Assembly (NCBI RefSeq): GCF_003268855.1
Contig: NZ_QLSZ01000003.1
Location: forward strand, 62,001-126,000
DNA: 64,000 nt
DNA from: Flavobacterium aciduliphilum
GTDB taxonomy: Bacteria > Bacteroidota > Bacteroidia > Flavobacteriales > Flavobacteriaceae
Reading direction: 5' to 3'
Position 1 is the stretch's first letter; each line of letters starts with the position of its first letter. Below the pieces are notes generated by a model that was not told the origin of the DNA, did no database searches, and worked only from the letters and a program-made list of their open reading frames with translations. The translations under genes were made by a program, and so were the position numbers. This document shows positions 35,130 through 43,425 of this stretch, piece by piece.

Positions 35130-36791
35130 TTATGCAAATCCAATTTTATCACTTTTGTTTTTTCTGAAATTTATTTCTTGCTCAATATACGAAATAAATT
35201 TACTTGGTTCAGATGTTGCGGTTCCAAACAACAATTTTTCTGTTAAACATCGTTTCTTAATATTGTCAATTTGTCCACCGGTTAAGGAATAGTCTGTACT
35301 AGCTTTAACTAGAAGACCTTCATCAACATCATCGATAAAACTCTGTTTTAAGATAGCTAATCTTGTTTCCTTATTAGGTTTCTCAAAATGAAGTTTATAT
35401 AACATTCTTCTGTCAAAGGCCGTATCAATATTAATCAACATATTAGTGGTAGCAATAAAGATACCTTTAAAATCTTCGAGTTCTTGCAGCAACTGGTTTA
35501 AAACAGAATTATACATCTGGTCAACAGATTTTTCTACAACGCCTCTTTTGCTAATAATAGCATCTGCTTCATTAAACAATAGTATTGGCGTTCGTTCGTA
35601 ATATTTCATTGCATTTTTATACTCAGTGAATAATTGTTTGATGTTTCGTTGTGATTGACCCACGAACATATTGTGTAATTGACTCATATCTACTATTAAA
35701 ATTACCCTATTGTTTTGTTTAGCCAATTGCTTTACCAATTCGGTTTTACCTGTTCCAGCTGCTCCATGAAACAATAGCGTCAATCCTGTCTGCAAACCAT
35801 GTTCTTCAAATCGAGCCATTACGGCATCATACGCATCGGATGTCAGTTGAAACACTTCATCAATTTGCTTTTGATTTTCTTCGTTGAAGAATAACTTCTT
35901 CTCAATAATAACATCTGGCAAAATAACTTGTGACAATTTAGGCTTAAATGGTTTAACCTCCGAGTCCATAATTTCAAGTTCATCTCTCAATCGATCACCT
36001 AAACTCACTTTCGAAAAATCAGCTAAAAAAGGTTCGTTAAAAACTAAAAATTCTTCTTTGAAGAGAATACTTTTTTCTGAACGCACTCTGTTTTTAAAAA
36101 CATACGAAAAGGAAGGGTCTGCACAAAATTTGTCCAAGTCATAATTCAAGTCAAACTCATCAACTCCAGCAGTTGTATATGCCATAATAAAGAATAAAAC
36201 TGCTTTTTCAGGATTGGTAATTAACTCATTTTTAAAAACAGAATCAATAACGGTAAAACATCTAAAATGCGTCACATAGTCCAAGACTATTTCTACCAAG
36301 TATTCATTATCAGCATCTGCCATCGCATTTTTAAAAAATTTCATAATACTAAACATGGCTTTAATAATGTTATCAGGAACAATAGTTTCTAACAACTTTT
36401 TATCATTCAATAAAATCGCATTCATTATTTCTTTAGAGAAATAATAATCGTCCATGGATTCTACTTCATACTGGCTCTTATTAGGAACTAGCCAACCTTT
36501 CTTTTTAAGCTCATTTAGTTGGGCACTTACCTCTAAATAATTGATCGTTTTGTAACCAAGATACTTCATCGTTTGATTGACATTAAACTTATTTCCTGCA
36601 ATTTGTTCACACAACAATACTGCCATAACAGTCGCTGTAGTACTATCCACATCAAAAAAGAATCGGATGCGGTCTATGTCCTCTTTTAGCTCAAGTTGCA
36701 ATTCAAAATCTTCAAATAAGTATTTTCCTTTATATTCATAAACAGCACACAAACTGCTAATTAATTCGTTTTGATATAGGTTGTTTTTCAT
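35130..36791 (-). CDS. AAA+ ATPase of the ubiquitination-like operon
   Basis: 553 residues. The first about 300 are helical with a winged-helix-like stretch (MKYLGYKTINYLEVSAQLNELKKKGWLV). The AAA+ module follows: Walker A GAAGTGKT at 343-350, Walker B ILLFNEADA near 403-411 (Asn in place of the first Asp, Glu kept), sensor I IATTN at 446-450 and an arginine-finger pair DRR at 460-462. The order resembles CDC48/proteasomal-type AAA proteins, so an unfolding or remodelling job is likely. Bacteroidota lack a 20S proteasome, so the fate of the substrate is open. It lies 13 bases after the E1-like gene. Confidence 0.88.
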   Translation of the reverse strand: MKNNLYQNELISSLCAVYEYKGKYLFEDFELQLELKEDIDRIRFFFDVDSTTATVMAVLLCEQIAGNKFNVNQTMKYLGYKTINYLEVSAQLNELKKKGWLVPNKSQYEVESMDDYYFSKEIMNAILLNDKKLLETIVPDNIIKAMFSIMKFFKNAMADADNEYLVEIVLDYVTHFRCFTVIDSVFKNELITNPEKAVLFFIMAYTTAGVDEFDLNYDLDKFCADPSFSYVFKNRVRSEKSILFKEEFLVFNEPFLADFSKVSLGDRLRDELEIMDSEVKPFKPKLSQVILPDVIIEKKLFFNEENQKQIDEVFQLTSDAYDAVMARFEEHGLQTGLTLLFHGAAGTGKTELVKQLAKQNNRVILIVDMSQLHNMFVGQSQRNIKQLFTEYKNAMKYYERTPILLFNEADAIISKRGVVEKSVDQMYNSVLNQLLQELEDFKGIFIATTNMLINIDTAFDRRMLYKLHFEKPNKETRLAILKQSFIDDVDEGLLVKASTDYSLTGGQIDNIKKRCLTEKLLFGTATSEPSKFISYIEQEINFRKNKSDKIGFA

Positions 36792-36804
36792 TTTTCTTAA
36801 GTTA

Positions 36805-38040
36805 TTAATTGCAACAAGTACAGTTTTCGTTTGCAGGTATGTCGGTTCCGTACCACTTCAAAATAGTAGGAAGACCTTGCGCGTCATTAAATGGTCTATA
36901 ATTAGTATAGTACCTACTTCTTCTATTAGCCCAGAAATAATAGTTATAGGTGAACTCTTTTGCTAAATAAGGCATAGCCGTTGGAGTATAACGGTTCAAT
37001 TCAATCAAAAATAGTTTTACGATCATATTGCAGATAGGCATAATATCAGAAGAAAGTCCAACTTGCACTAAGACGTCCTTATCTTCTGGTGAAACATACG
37101 CTGGCACCAAACCTTCTAATTGTTTAGTGGTTGATATTTCTTCTTCTTGGCTGTATTTATTGGTACCATCATCGTTAATCAAACAAGCATAACACGTTTT
37201 AGCATCGGGTCTCAATACAAAAACATCGCCACCCTCTGCCCTAGTTATGGCTCTTCCAAAAATCACTTTTTTTTGTAACTTGATGGCTGCTTGATTTACA
37301 GCAAAACGACTGGTGTTATTATCGGTAGCACAGATAACCAAATCCGATTTAGCCATAAGCGTATGAAGTAATTGATACTTCTTAACCACAGAAACTTCAT
37401 GGGTTTCAATTTTTGCAAAAGGATTTTTTTGAAGAATCAAATCCCTAACGGCTTTTGTCTTATACCTACCTAAATCATTGACTCCGCATTGGTGTCTGGC
37501 TATGTTGTGCAACTCCATAAAATCCATATCCATCAGTATAAACTCACCAACACCAGACTTTGCTAATTCAACAGCAATGGTACTACCGAAGCTTCCTAGA
37601 CCAATAATTAACACCTTGCACTGTTCCATGTATTCTGTTTCTAACAAGCCTTTGCTTCTTGAATATAGCTCACTCTTCTTAGGAATAAAATGAATATCAC
37701 AATCTACTACGGTGTCAATATCAAATAGATGCGCCTTATGTTCTAATTTTTCAGTTCCTTGATACAAGCAAATCAGCAACAAATGTGTGCCATCTTTTGG
37801 AAAATGGTCAAACAAGTAATTGTAAAAGGCTTCTCTACTTTCCTCAAAAGCTTTTTTATCTTCGAATACTCTAATATAAGCCACTGCAGGATAACCCGCT
37901 GGTGCCACTTGTGGAGCCTTGGTATAAACATGATAAACCTTTTCCCCTCTCCATTCATAAGCAACTCCAGTAGTTTGTTCCACATTAGAAGCTAGTACTT
38001 CCAATAATTGTTCTTCGTATAAAAATACTTTATTTTTCAT
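36805..38040 (-). CDS. ThiF/E1-like adenylyltransferase
   Basis: 411 residues from ATG 38040, which overlaps the stop of the small gene ahead by one base (TGATG). An in-frame GTG lies one codon earlier. The adenylation Rossmann core is complete: GLGSFGS at 147-153, D in MDMDFMELHN followed by N179-x-x-R182 (the NxxR arginine), K in RYKTKA and CATDN with D240. Zinc-type cysteines are CYAC (283-286) and CTCC at the very C-terminus. The N-terminal 130 residues are an extra domain. E1-like enzymes activate the C-terminus of a ubiquitin-like protein for transfer to an E2; the E2-like genes and the JAB peptidase in the same operon agree with this. Confidence 0.93.
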   Translation of the reverse strand: MKNKVFLYEEQLLEVLASNVEQTTGVAYEWRGEKVYHVYTKAPQVAPAGYPAVAYIRVFEDKKAFEESREAFYNYLFDHFPKDGTHLLLICLYQGTEKLEHKAHLFDIDTVVDCDIHFIPKKSELYSRSKGLLETEYMEQCKVLIIGLGSFGSTIAVELAKSGVGEFILMDMDFMELHNIARHQCGVNDLGRYKTKAVRDLILQKNPFAKIETHEVSVVKKYQLLHTLMAKSDLVICATDNNTSRFAVNQAAIKLQKKVIFGRAITRAEGGDVFVLRPDAKTCYACLINDDGTNKYSQEEEISTTKQLEGLVPAYVSPEDKDVLVQVGLSSDIMPICNMIVKLFLIELNRYTPTAMPYLAKEFTYNYYFWANRRSRYYTNYRPFNDAQGLPTILKWYGTDIPANENCTCCN

Positions 38041-38252
38041 CACTTCGTTTTATTTGCAAAGCCATCTTGAGCAATAGAATTGATTGTAGTAGCATCTGGG
38101 GGCAAATTATCACTAGTTTTTGCTACGACAAATTCTCCAGTGGAAGGGTCAAAGACCAATTGAGTTGCAGGCTTACGATTGCCTTTGTTAAGTTGGTCTA
38201 AGTATTGCAATACTTCAGTATTGCTAGCAGGAATAATAGCATTTTTGTTCAT
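38040..38252 (-). CDS. Small protein of the ubiquitination-like operon (70 or 83 residues)
   Basis: From ATG 38252 it encodes 70 residues; an in-frame ATG at 38291 would add a hydrophobic stretch of 13 (LGFLILIIYYLF) and overlap the E2 stop, which could mean a membrane-anchored form. The body reads VLQYLDQLNKG, TQLVFDPSTGEFVVAKTSDNLPPDATTIN and ends with AQDGFANKTK. It lacks a C-terminal diglycine and is not clearly a beta-grasp protein. Its position between E2 and E1 is where a Ubl might be expected, hence worth testing. Translation is coupled to E1. Confidence 0.7.
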   Translation of the reverse strand: MNKNAIIPASNTEVLQYLDQLNKGNRKPATQLVFDPSTGEFVVAKTSDNLPPDATTINSIAQDGFANKTK

Positions 38253-38284
38253 AAAGAGATAGTATATAATTAAAATTAAGAATC

Positions 38285-38707
38285 CTAACATTGTAAATAA
38301 TCATTAATTGGTTTGCCGTTTTTTAAATGCCCTTCGTATGCTTCTATCCAAACCTTAATCTTTAGAATTACCTTATATAAGCTTTGATTAGGGTTCCAAT
38401 TTCCGGGAAGAAAATGACATATCTGTACCCCTTTTGAATTGTTTTCCAGAATGTGCATTTGGTGAGAGAACTCAGGCAATCGCTTTCCTTTAAAATTTTT
38501 CAACCCTTTTGGGTAGACGATAAAAGCATTGGGCATCTCAATGGGATACATTTCTGAGAGTTCGATCTTGATTTGATAAATTTTACCAGATTGCGATTTG
38601 ACTCCTACCAACAACACCTCTTCACCATCAACTTCTGAAAAAAGAAATCGATTAGCAAAATACCGCTTCAAGATGGCGGTTTCAAAAATAAGGCGTGACT
38701 CATTCAT
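38285..38707 (-). CDS. E2-like (UBC-fold) protein with catalytic cysteine candidate
   Basis: 140 residues from ATG 38707, which overlaps the JAB gene stop by 8 bases; upstream in-frame Mets are less likely. The UBC pattern is present: YPIEMPNAFIVYP (the YP-x-x-P motif near 54-66), SHQMHIL, then GVQICHFLPGNWNPNQSLYKVILKIKVWIEAY. In E2 enzymes the active Cys follows a His-rich segment and precedes the W-x-P helix; C97 in QICHF is the candidate. This is the only one of the three UBC-like domains here with an obvious catalytic Cys. Confidence 0.85.
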   Translation of the reverse strand: MNESRLIFETAILKRYFANRFLFSEVDGEEVLLVGVKSQSGKIYQIKIELSEMYPIEMPNAFIVYPKGLKNFKGKRLPEFSHQMHILENNSKGVQICHFLPGNWNPNQSLYKVILKIKVWIEAYEGHLKNGKPINDYLQC

Positions 38708-39656
38708 GACATTCTTCATTAGATTCAACCACTTTAGTTACCATTTCAAGGACATAGTTAAAGGTATTTAAAACCAAGGAGCCATCAGATTTCCATTCGT
38801 TGGATTCCAATAGTATCCAAAATCTAATAGCATTAAAATCAAATTTGTATACTAAAGGAGCACTTGTAGGAAAGCCAACAGGAAAAGTAACTTTAAACGG
38901 ACCTAATTCTTTAGAACCAAACAATAAATAAACTATGTCTGTCTTATCTTCTTGTTTTGCTATGAGGTAACCAAATTCTTGGTTTAATTTGTGCATAATG
39001 CCATTTAAAACCTTACGATTTTCTTTGATTCGTAACCAGTAGTTTTCAGGATAATTAGGTTTGGAATAGACTTGGTCTTCAAGCGTAGTTTCTAACAAAT
39101 TAACGACACGAGCATGTTCTGTTTTCGGCTGATACAAATACGAAGTACAAGTAGCATCAAAAGCGGTTCGAATAGGCGACGCACCCGGCAACACAACAAA
39201 TCCTGAATGATCGTAAAGATGTTCTTTTCCTCTGTTGTATTGATATGCATTAATAGTAGTACTATCGTCGTTCACTACGTTACCAATCATCAATAAAAAA
39301 CGATCCAGTTGATAAGTATTCATAGCTTTTACAACGGTAGTAGAATCTTGTTGAGAGGGCTTTTTCAATGTAAAGGTGTGGTGCGAATGAAAATTCCCCA
39401 AATGCTGTAAACCATGTTTAGTACGCAGCTCATCGCCTATAACCTTTAGATACTCTTCATCTTGATGAAAAGTAGTTTCAGTACGTTTGCATCGTTCTCC
39501 AGGACCTATTATATATTGAACTATGGCATGCCCTGTGTGCGTCCAGAATCCAAAAAGGTCGCAACCCGTTTCCATTTCAGGGAAGTCCAAAATGCATTGA
39601 GCGAGAAAATTTAATTCTGATTCGTAGATGAGAAGCTTGGATTGAATGTTGATCAT
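38700..39656 (-). CDS. JAB/JAMM metallopeptidase with C-terminal UBC/RWD-like domain
   Basis: 318 residues. The N-terminal half is a JAB/MPN+ domain. E29 (EMETGCDLFGF) is followed by H90-S-H92 and then S101-x-x-D104 (FHSHHTFTLKKPSQQD). This is the complete JAMM zinc site used to remove ubiquitin-like proteins. The C-terminal region (about 210-310) reads GPFKVTFPVGFPTSAPLVY and EWKSDGSLVLNTFNYVLEM, a pattern shared with the next gene upstream (FPSGYPNLPPLIF, EWRRDGSLATRTVQYI) and like an inactive UBC or RWD fold. Such a JAB-UBC fusion suggests substrate recognition. It overlaps the E2 gene. Confidence 0.88.
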   Translation of the reverse strand: MINIQSKLLIYESELNFLAQCILDFPEMETGCDLFGFWTHTGHAIVQYIIGPGERCKRTETTFHQDEEYLKVIGDELRTKHGLQHLGNFHSHHTFTLKKPSQQDSTTVVKAMNTYQLDRFLLMIGNVVNDDSTTINAYQYNRGKEHLYDHSGFVVLPGASPIRTAFDATCTSYLYQPKTEHARVVNLLETTLEDQVYSKPNYPENYWLRIKENRKVLNGIMHKLNQEFGYLIAKQEDKTDIVYLLFGSKELGPFKVTFPVGFPTSAPLVYKFDFNAIRFWILLESNEWKSDGSLVLNTFNYVLEMVTKVVESNEECHE

Positions 39657-39749
39657 TGGTATTGAATTTTTTGTTTAAAAATATTTGTTGGCTACTTACT
39701 TTAATTTGATTATTAAGTTTAGGATAATGTTATAAAAGTATCTTATATC

Positions 39750-40196
39750 CTAGGCACACATTTGTTCATTTAAGATTTTAATTATACCATTAATGTATTG
39801 AACAGTTCTCGTTGCTAACGACCCATCCCTTCTCCATTCTAAAACAGCCTCAACAGGACAACAAACACCCACGTCATTACTCGCAAAAATTAATGGAGGG
39901 AGGTTTGGATATCCTGAGGGAAAGCATACTCTGTAAACACTTTTCTCATCTTCAAATACTAAGCTTATTAGCTTGCTTTCTTCATGGATTACTGCGAGGT
40001 TGAAATAGTCTAATGACATATCATTAATGATGTCAGTCAAAACTGAAGGGGTTCCATCAAACTCGTCTTCACTAGAATCATCATCGGTTAAAAACGCAGA
40101 TCCGAAGTATTCATAATTATAATAATTCAATACTTTTGTTTCGATCTTTAACTTTGATTGATTGAATGGTAAAGTTGTAGATTGTATGTTTAGCAT
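39750..40196 (-). CDS. First gene of the ubiquitination-like operon: UBC/RWD-like protein
   Basis: 148 residues from ATG 40196 (an upstream in-frame start at 40256 would run into the regulatory region). The diagnostic part is YRVCFPSGYPNLPPLIFAS, with the Y-P-x-x-x-P loop of UBC/RWD folds, followed by VLEWRRDGSLATRTVQYINGIIKIL. It has a VCCP cysteine pair that could be catalytic, but its position does not match classical E2. An acidic loop (TDDDSSEDEFDG) lies in the middle. The opening residues MLNIQSTTLPF resemble the start of the JAB protein (MINIQSKLLIY), so the two may derive from one gene. It has a -7 box TATTTTTG at 40221-40228. Confidence 0.75.
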   Translation of the reverse strand: MLNIQSTTLPFNQSKLKIETKVLNYYNYEYFGSAFLTDDDSSEDEFDGTPSVLTDIINDMSLDYFNLAVIHEESKLISLVFEDEKSVYRVCFPSGYPNLPPLIFASNDVGVCCPVEAVLEWRRDGSLATRTVQYINGIIKILNEQMCA

Positions 40197-40220
40197 GGCA
40201 ATTGTGTTTTGATTTCGATG

Positions 40221-40272
40221 CAAAAATAATAGAGTTGTACGTAATCCATTGCGCACAAAATAATTATATTTG
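40221..40272. promoter_or_regulatory. Divergent promoter pair with 24-bp palindromic operator (40235-40258)
   Basis: The minus-strand -7 box TATTTTTG (40221-40228) serves the ubiquitination-like operon. The plus-strand -7 box TATATTTG (40265-40272) serves the WYL gene, whose ATG starts only 4 bases further on, so its mRNA would be nearly leaderless. Between them lies an imperfect palindrome with half-site TTGTACGTAATC and partner CATTGCGCACAA (consensus TTGTRCGYAATS, 9 of 12 positions paired). A repressor bound there would block both promoters. Confidence 0.65.
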
Positions 40273-40276
40273 CACT

Positions 40277-41377
40277 ATGATAAAAGAAGCAAGTTATAGA
40301 CAATTAAGAATACAATTAATATGTAAAAAATTAATTGTAGGTGCTAGTTTAGATCAATTAATTAGTCATGTGAATAGTACTTTTTCAAAGAGGGGCTTTG
40401 AAAAAGAATCATTTGATAAAAGAACTATTCAACTAGACATACAATCAATTCGAGAAGGTAATTTTGAATATATAAATAAAGATATCAGTTTTGATAATAA
40501 TTCTCATGTATTCAAAGTAAAATATCAAAGAGCATCAAACATTTATATTTTTTCTGAAGACTCTGAAATTCCTGAATTTAATATGTTAGATGAAGGAGAA
40601 AGGATGACGTTACCATTTTTAATTGGTATTCTAAATCCATATAAAAATATACCTGCAGTAAAAAAAGTATTACTCGGTTTAGAAGATACTTTTTACATTA
40701 GTAAAGAAGAACAAAAAAGTGTAAAAGCTATTGTTATTCCAAAACCACCATTAAGAAAAGAAAATGATATAATAGCATTGTCAATATCTATCTTAGGTCA
40801 CATCAGCAGAAATGAATGCATAGAATTTAACTACATTAGTGTCCATAAATTAGATGAAACTTTGATTCAATATTCAAAGCAAGAAGTTATACCTCTCGAG
40901 ATTAGACTATATGAAAACTTATATTACTTGATCGGCTTTAATAAAAAAACAGAAGAAATAAGAAATTATAGACTCGACCAATTTGTTAAATTAAAAGTTT
41001 CTAAATTAACTAACTCAAATGAAACGATATATTTTACAGAAGAATTTGTAAAAAGTCTAAACTTAAAAAAGTATTTTCAAAATACGATAGGTGTATGGTG
41101 CCATAAAAGTTTTGAAACTGTTGAAACTGTTGAGATAAAGTTTTTGGGTTGGGCTGCAACATATGTCCAAGCAGCTCCTATTCATAGCACACAGGTCATC
41201 TCTGAAATTAACAAAGAGAAAAACGAATTAATTTTAGAAATAAAAATAAAATTATTTACTTATTCAGAAAGCAGAAAAACCGCTAGAGAACGCTCTCCAG
41301 AATTAGCCTTTCTCTTAGGAAGATTTAGAGAGTTTTGCGAGGTAAATGAAGAAAAATTGATAGAAAAATACAAATAA
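40277..41377 (+). CDS. WYL-domain regulator divergent from the ubiquitination-like operon
   Basis: 366 residues from ATG 40277; an upstream in-frame start would include the promoter. The N-terminus (RQLRIQLICKKLIVGASLDQLISHV...FDKRTIQLDIQSI) is a winged HTH. The WYL domain is at about 180-270 (ISRNECIEFNYISV, VIPLEIRLYENLYYLIGF, IRNYRLDQFVKLKV). The C-terminal WCX-like domain ends with SPELAFLLGRFREFCEVNEEKLIEKY. WYL repressors CapW and BrxR control CBASS and BREX in just this divergent arrangement. The palindrome in its promoter is the likely target, hence autoregulation plus control of the E1/E2/JAB operon. Confidence 0.88.
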   Translation: MIKEASYRQLRIQLICKKLIVGASLDQLISHVNSTFSKRGFEKESFDKRTIQLDIQSIREGNFEYINKDISFDNNSHVFKVKYQRASNIYIFSEDSEIPEFNMLDEGERMTLPFLIGILNPYKNIPAVKKVLLGLEDTFYISKEEQKSVKAIVIPKPPLRKENDIIALSISILGHISRNECIEFNYISVHKLDETLIQYSKQEVIPLEIRLYENLYYLIGFNKKTEEIRNYRLDQFVKLKVSKLTNSNETIYFTEEFVKSLNLKKYFQNTIGVWCHKSFETVETVEIKFLGWAATYVQAAPIHSTQVISEINKEKNELILEIKIKLFTYSESRKTARERSPELAFLLGRFREFCEVNEEKLIEKYK

Positions 41378-41402
41378 TAAATAACTAATAAAAAATTAAA
41401 TT

Positions 41403-42392
41403 ATGCTTAATCTTGCTGATTACAACGCTTTATGGACTCTCAATCCTCTTGGAGCGGGCTCTTTTTCTACAATAACTGAAATAGCAGTAGCTCCTCCTTA
41501 CGCTGACTATGTTATTCGCGAAAATATGCTCGAGGATTACCTTGATATATTTAGAGGAATTAATACACGTAATATAAGACCATTTATTCCCGTTGGTGGT
41601 TGGTATTATCCACATCCTTTTTTTAATGCTGATGGGACATCTATATTAGTTAATATACCATGCATAAAGTATATTTTAATTGGTGAAGCTTGTCCATCAT
41701 TTGGTGTAAATTATTTTTATGATATAACCATGATACAAGGACAAGGATACTTAAAAGCAGCATATGATGCTACATATAATGGTTTAGGTCCAGTTATTCC
41801 TTGGGCACCACTTCATCATCCTACAGACAAAATAAACAAACTTCTAGATTTAGCTTTAAGAGGTGTTTTGTTAGTTGATATTTTCCCATTTGCAATAGAT
41901 TATAACACTAATGTTCATCATTTAGGATTTATGCTGCCTCTTAGAGAGGTATTAATCAATACAGGTATTACAAATTCATTTTTTAATGATGCCGCCAATT
42001 TATACTCAGTTACAAATAGAGTAACGGAAATTATTGAGGAAGGTTTAACATGTGTAGATTTTATGAATGGGACAAATAGCGTACTAATAGCTCCAACGAA
42101 GATATCATATCATCTAGCACATCAAATAAATATCATTCCTCTAGTTACTGCTCCATTAATTTTTACTATTAGAGAAAATAGTTTGAGACTTATGCCTCCT
42201 CATATTATTCTTGAACTTCCTCACAATTATTTTTATCATTTAATACCTGCAGGCACTAGTTTGGGGGGGGTGCCATTACCATTAAGAGCTGATGGCATTC
42301 ATACAATTAAGGTGCCACGTTACATATGTTGTGGCTACAGTGGTGCTGGAACTGTTCCTCATGCTTTATTTATAACAAACGCTTTATTATAA
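41403..42392 (+). CDS. Hypothetical protein, 329 residues, behind the WYL gene
   Basis: It begins 26 bases after the WYL stop and ends at a strong terminator, so it is probably co-transcribed with the regulator. The sequence has YILIGEACPSFGVNYFYDIT, GYLKAAYDATYNG and LLVDIFPFAID, which together recall the core strands of uracil-DNA-glycosylase-like folds, but the catalytic residues are not clear. Unlike its neighbours it is rich in Pro, His and Ile, with a hydrophobic C-terminal part. Function not assigned; a co-factor or effector of the WYL-controlled module is possible. Confidence 0.65.
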   Translation: MLNLADYNALWTLNPLGAGSFSTITEIAVAPPYADYVIRENMLEDYLDIFRGINTRNIRPFIPVGGWYYPHPFFNADGTSILVNIPCIKYILIGEACPSFGVNYFYDITMIQGQGYLKAAYDATYNGLGPVIPWAPLHHPTDKINKLLDLALRGVLLVDIFPFAIDYNTNVHHLGFMLPLREVLINTGITNSFFNDAANLYSVTNRVTEIIEEGLTCVDFMNGTNSVLIAPTKISYHLAHQINIIPLVTAPLIFTIRENSLRLMPPHIILELPHNYFYHLIPAGTSLGGVPLPLRADGIHTIKVPRYICCGYSGAGTVPHALFITNALL

Positions 42393-42394
42393 AA

Positions 42395-42440
42395 AAAATC
42401 TTTCCCCAAATCCTTAACGGATTTGGGGAAAGATTTTATA
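42395..42440 (+). terminator. Rho-independent terminator, probably bidirectional
   Basis: A perfect 19-bp stem AAAATCTTTCCCCAAATCC (42395-42413) and its complement (42419-42437) around a 5-base loop. A-run on one side and T-run on the other. It closes the WYL-41403 transcript; the next gene starts at 42445. Confidence 0.92.
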
Positions 42441-42444
42441 TACT

Positions 42445-42861
42445 ATGAAACCCATTCTACTATTTTCCCTACTTCTCCTCAGTTGCCACAAGCAAACACC
42501 CAATGATTTGCTCCAAAAAGCTTTTGAGGCAGAAAAGAACTTACAGTATAAGCAAGCTATTGGTTATTTTAATACCGCTATTGCTTTAGATTCCAGCTAT
42601 GCGGACTCTTATTATCATCGAGGGATTTGTTATGCTTATCTTATAAAACCGAACAAAGCTATTGAGGATTATAGCAAAGCTATAAAATTACAACCTAACT
42701 TTTTAGCCGCTTACCAAGAAAGGGCTAGTATTTATTATGCCATAGGAAAATATGATTTAGGAATAAAAGATATTAATTTTGCATTACAATTAGCCCCTAG
42801 AAATAAAACATCGCTAAATATTAGATTATTATTAGTACAAGAAATAAGAGGGACTCATTAA
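42445..42861 (+). CDS. TPR lipoprotein, 138 residues
   Basis: Short signal with a lipobox LLLSCHK (Cys 14), so it is predicted to be lipid-anchored. Three TPR-type repeats of 34 residues follow: AFEAEKNLQYKQAIGYFNTAI, YHRGICYAYLIKPNKAIEDYSKAI, YQERASIYYAIGKYDLGIKDINFAL, each with the usual A/G and P spacing. It would mediate protein contacts in the periplasm. The next gene begins on the base after its stop codon. Confidence 0.85.
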   Translation: MKPILLFSLLLLSCHKQTPNDLLQKAFEAEKNLQYKQAIGYFNTAIALDSSYADSYYHRGICYAYLIKPNKAIEDYSKAIKLQPNFLAAYQERASIYYAIGKYDLGIKDINFALQLAPRNKTSLNIRLLLVQEIRGTH

Positions 42862-43419
42862 ATGCAGCAACTAAAACTCAATATCTTCGGCCAGTTATGG
42901 ACTTTAAAGAAAGTTGCACTTACGCCTATTGAGTTTGAGTATTATGAGAGCATTGCCTCTAGAATAAATCAACCGCTTCATGAAGCGTTGTTAAATCCTT
43001 TCTTTTATCCAAAACTGCGATTAGAGAAGATGACTTCTTTTTTGGATTTAAAAGGTGAAATAATATCCGGTATTACTGAAAATTCTTCGAATCAAATTGA
43101 AATTTGGTACAACGGAAAAAAAGAAAAAATATGGGTGGCTAATTTAAAAAACAGTACCCTCTTCCCTATCTATGATGTAAAATTTTCAGAACAAGAAACG
43201 ACTCTTTCCAAAGGCATTTACATTGAAACTTACGAATTTGGTAAAATTGCTTCTTGCGAAATACTAATAAACGATTTTAAAAAAGAACTACTAGAATTTA
43301 ACTTTTTTAAAAACAACAATACACTGCTACTCCAAGATAGTTTTAAATATAATGGTAAAGTATTGAAAAAATTAAAAACCGATAGTAATATCACTCGTTA
43401 TCATAGTTTTGAGATTTAA
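42862..43419 (+). CDS. Hypothetical protein coupled to the TPR lipoprotein
   Basis: 185 residues, starting directly after the TPR gene stop. Contains LNIFGQLWTLKKVALTPIEFEYYESIASRINQPLHEALLNPFFY near the N-terminus and a strand-rich middle with EIWYNGKKEKIWVANLKNSTLFPIYDV. No signal peptide and no named family. Mixed alpha/beta. It converges on the 43426 gene, with only 6 bases between the two stops. Confidence 0.65.
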   Translation: MQQLKLNIFGQLWTLKKVALTPIEFEYYESIASRINQPLHEALLNPFFYPKLRLEKMTSFLDLKGEIISGITENSSNQIEIWYNGKKEKIWVANLKNSTLFPIYDVKFSEQETTLSKGIYIETYEFGKIASCEILINDFKKELLEFNFFKNNNTLLLQDSFKYNGKVLKKLKTDSNITRYHSFEI

Positions 43420-43425
43420 TTGATT

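Noticed and set aside
35884..37995. Plus-strand frames inside the AAA+ and E1 genes
   Set aside because: They lie wholly within strongly supported minus-strand genes and show no protein-like patterns.
36805..40196. PRTRC (ParB-ThiF cassette) or classical CBASS
   Set aside because: There is no ParB-like protein, no PRTRC A-F order and no CD-NTase or CBASS effector next to the E1/E2/JAB genes, so these names are not used.
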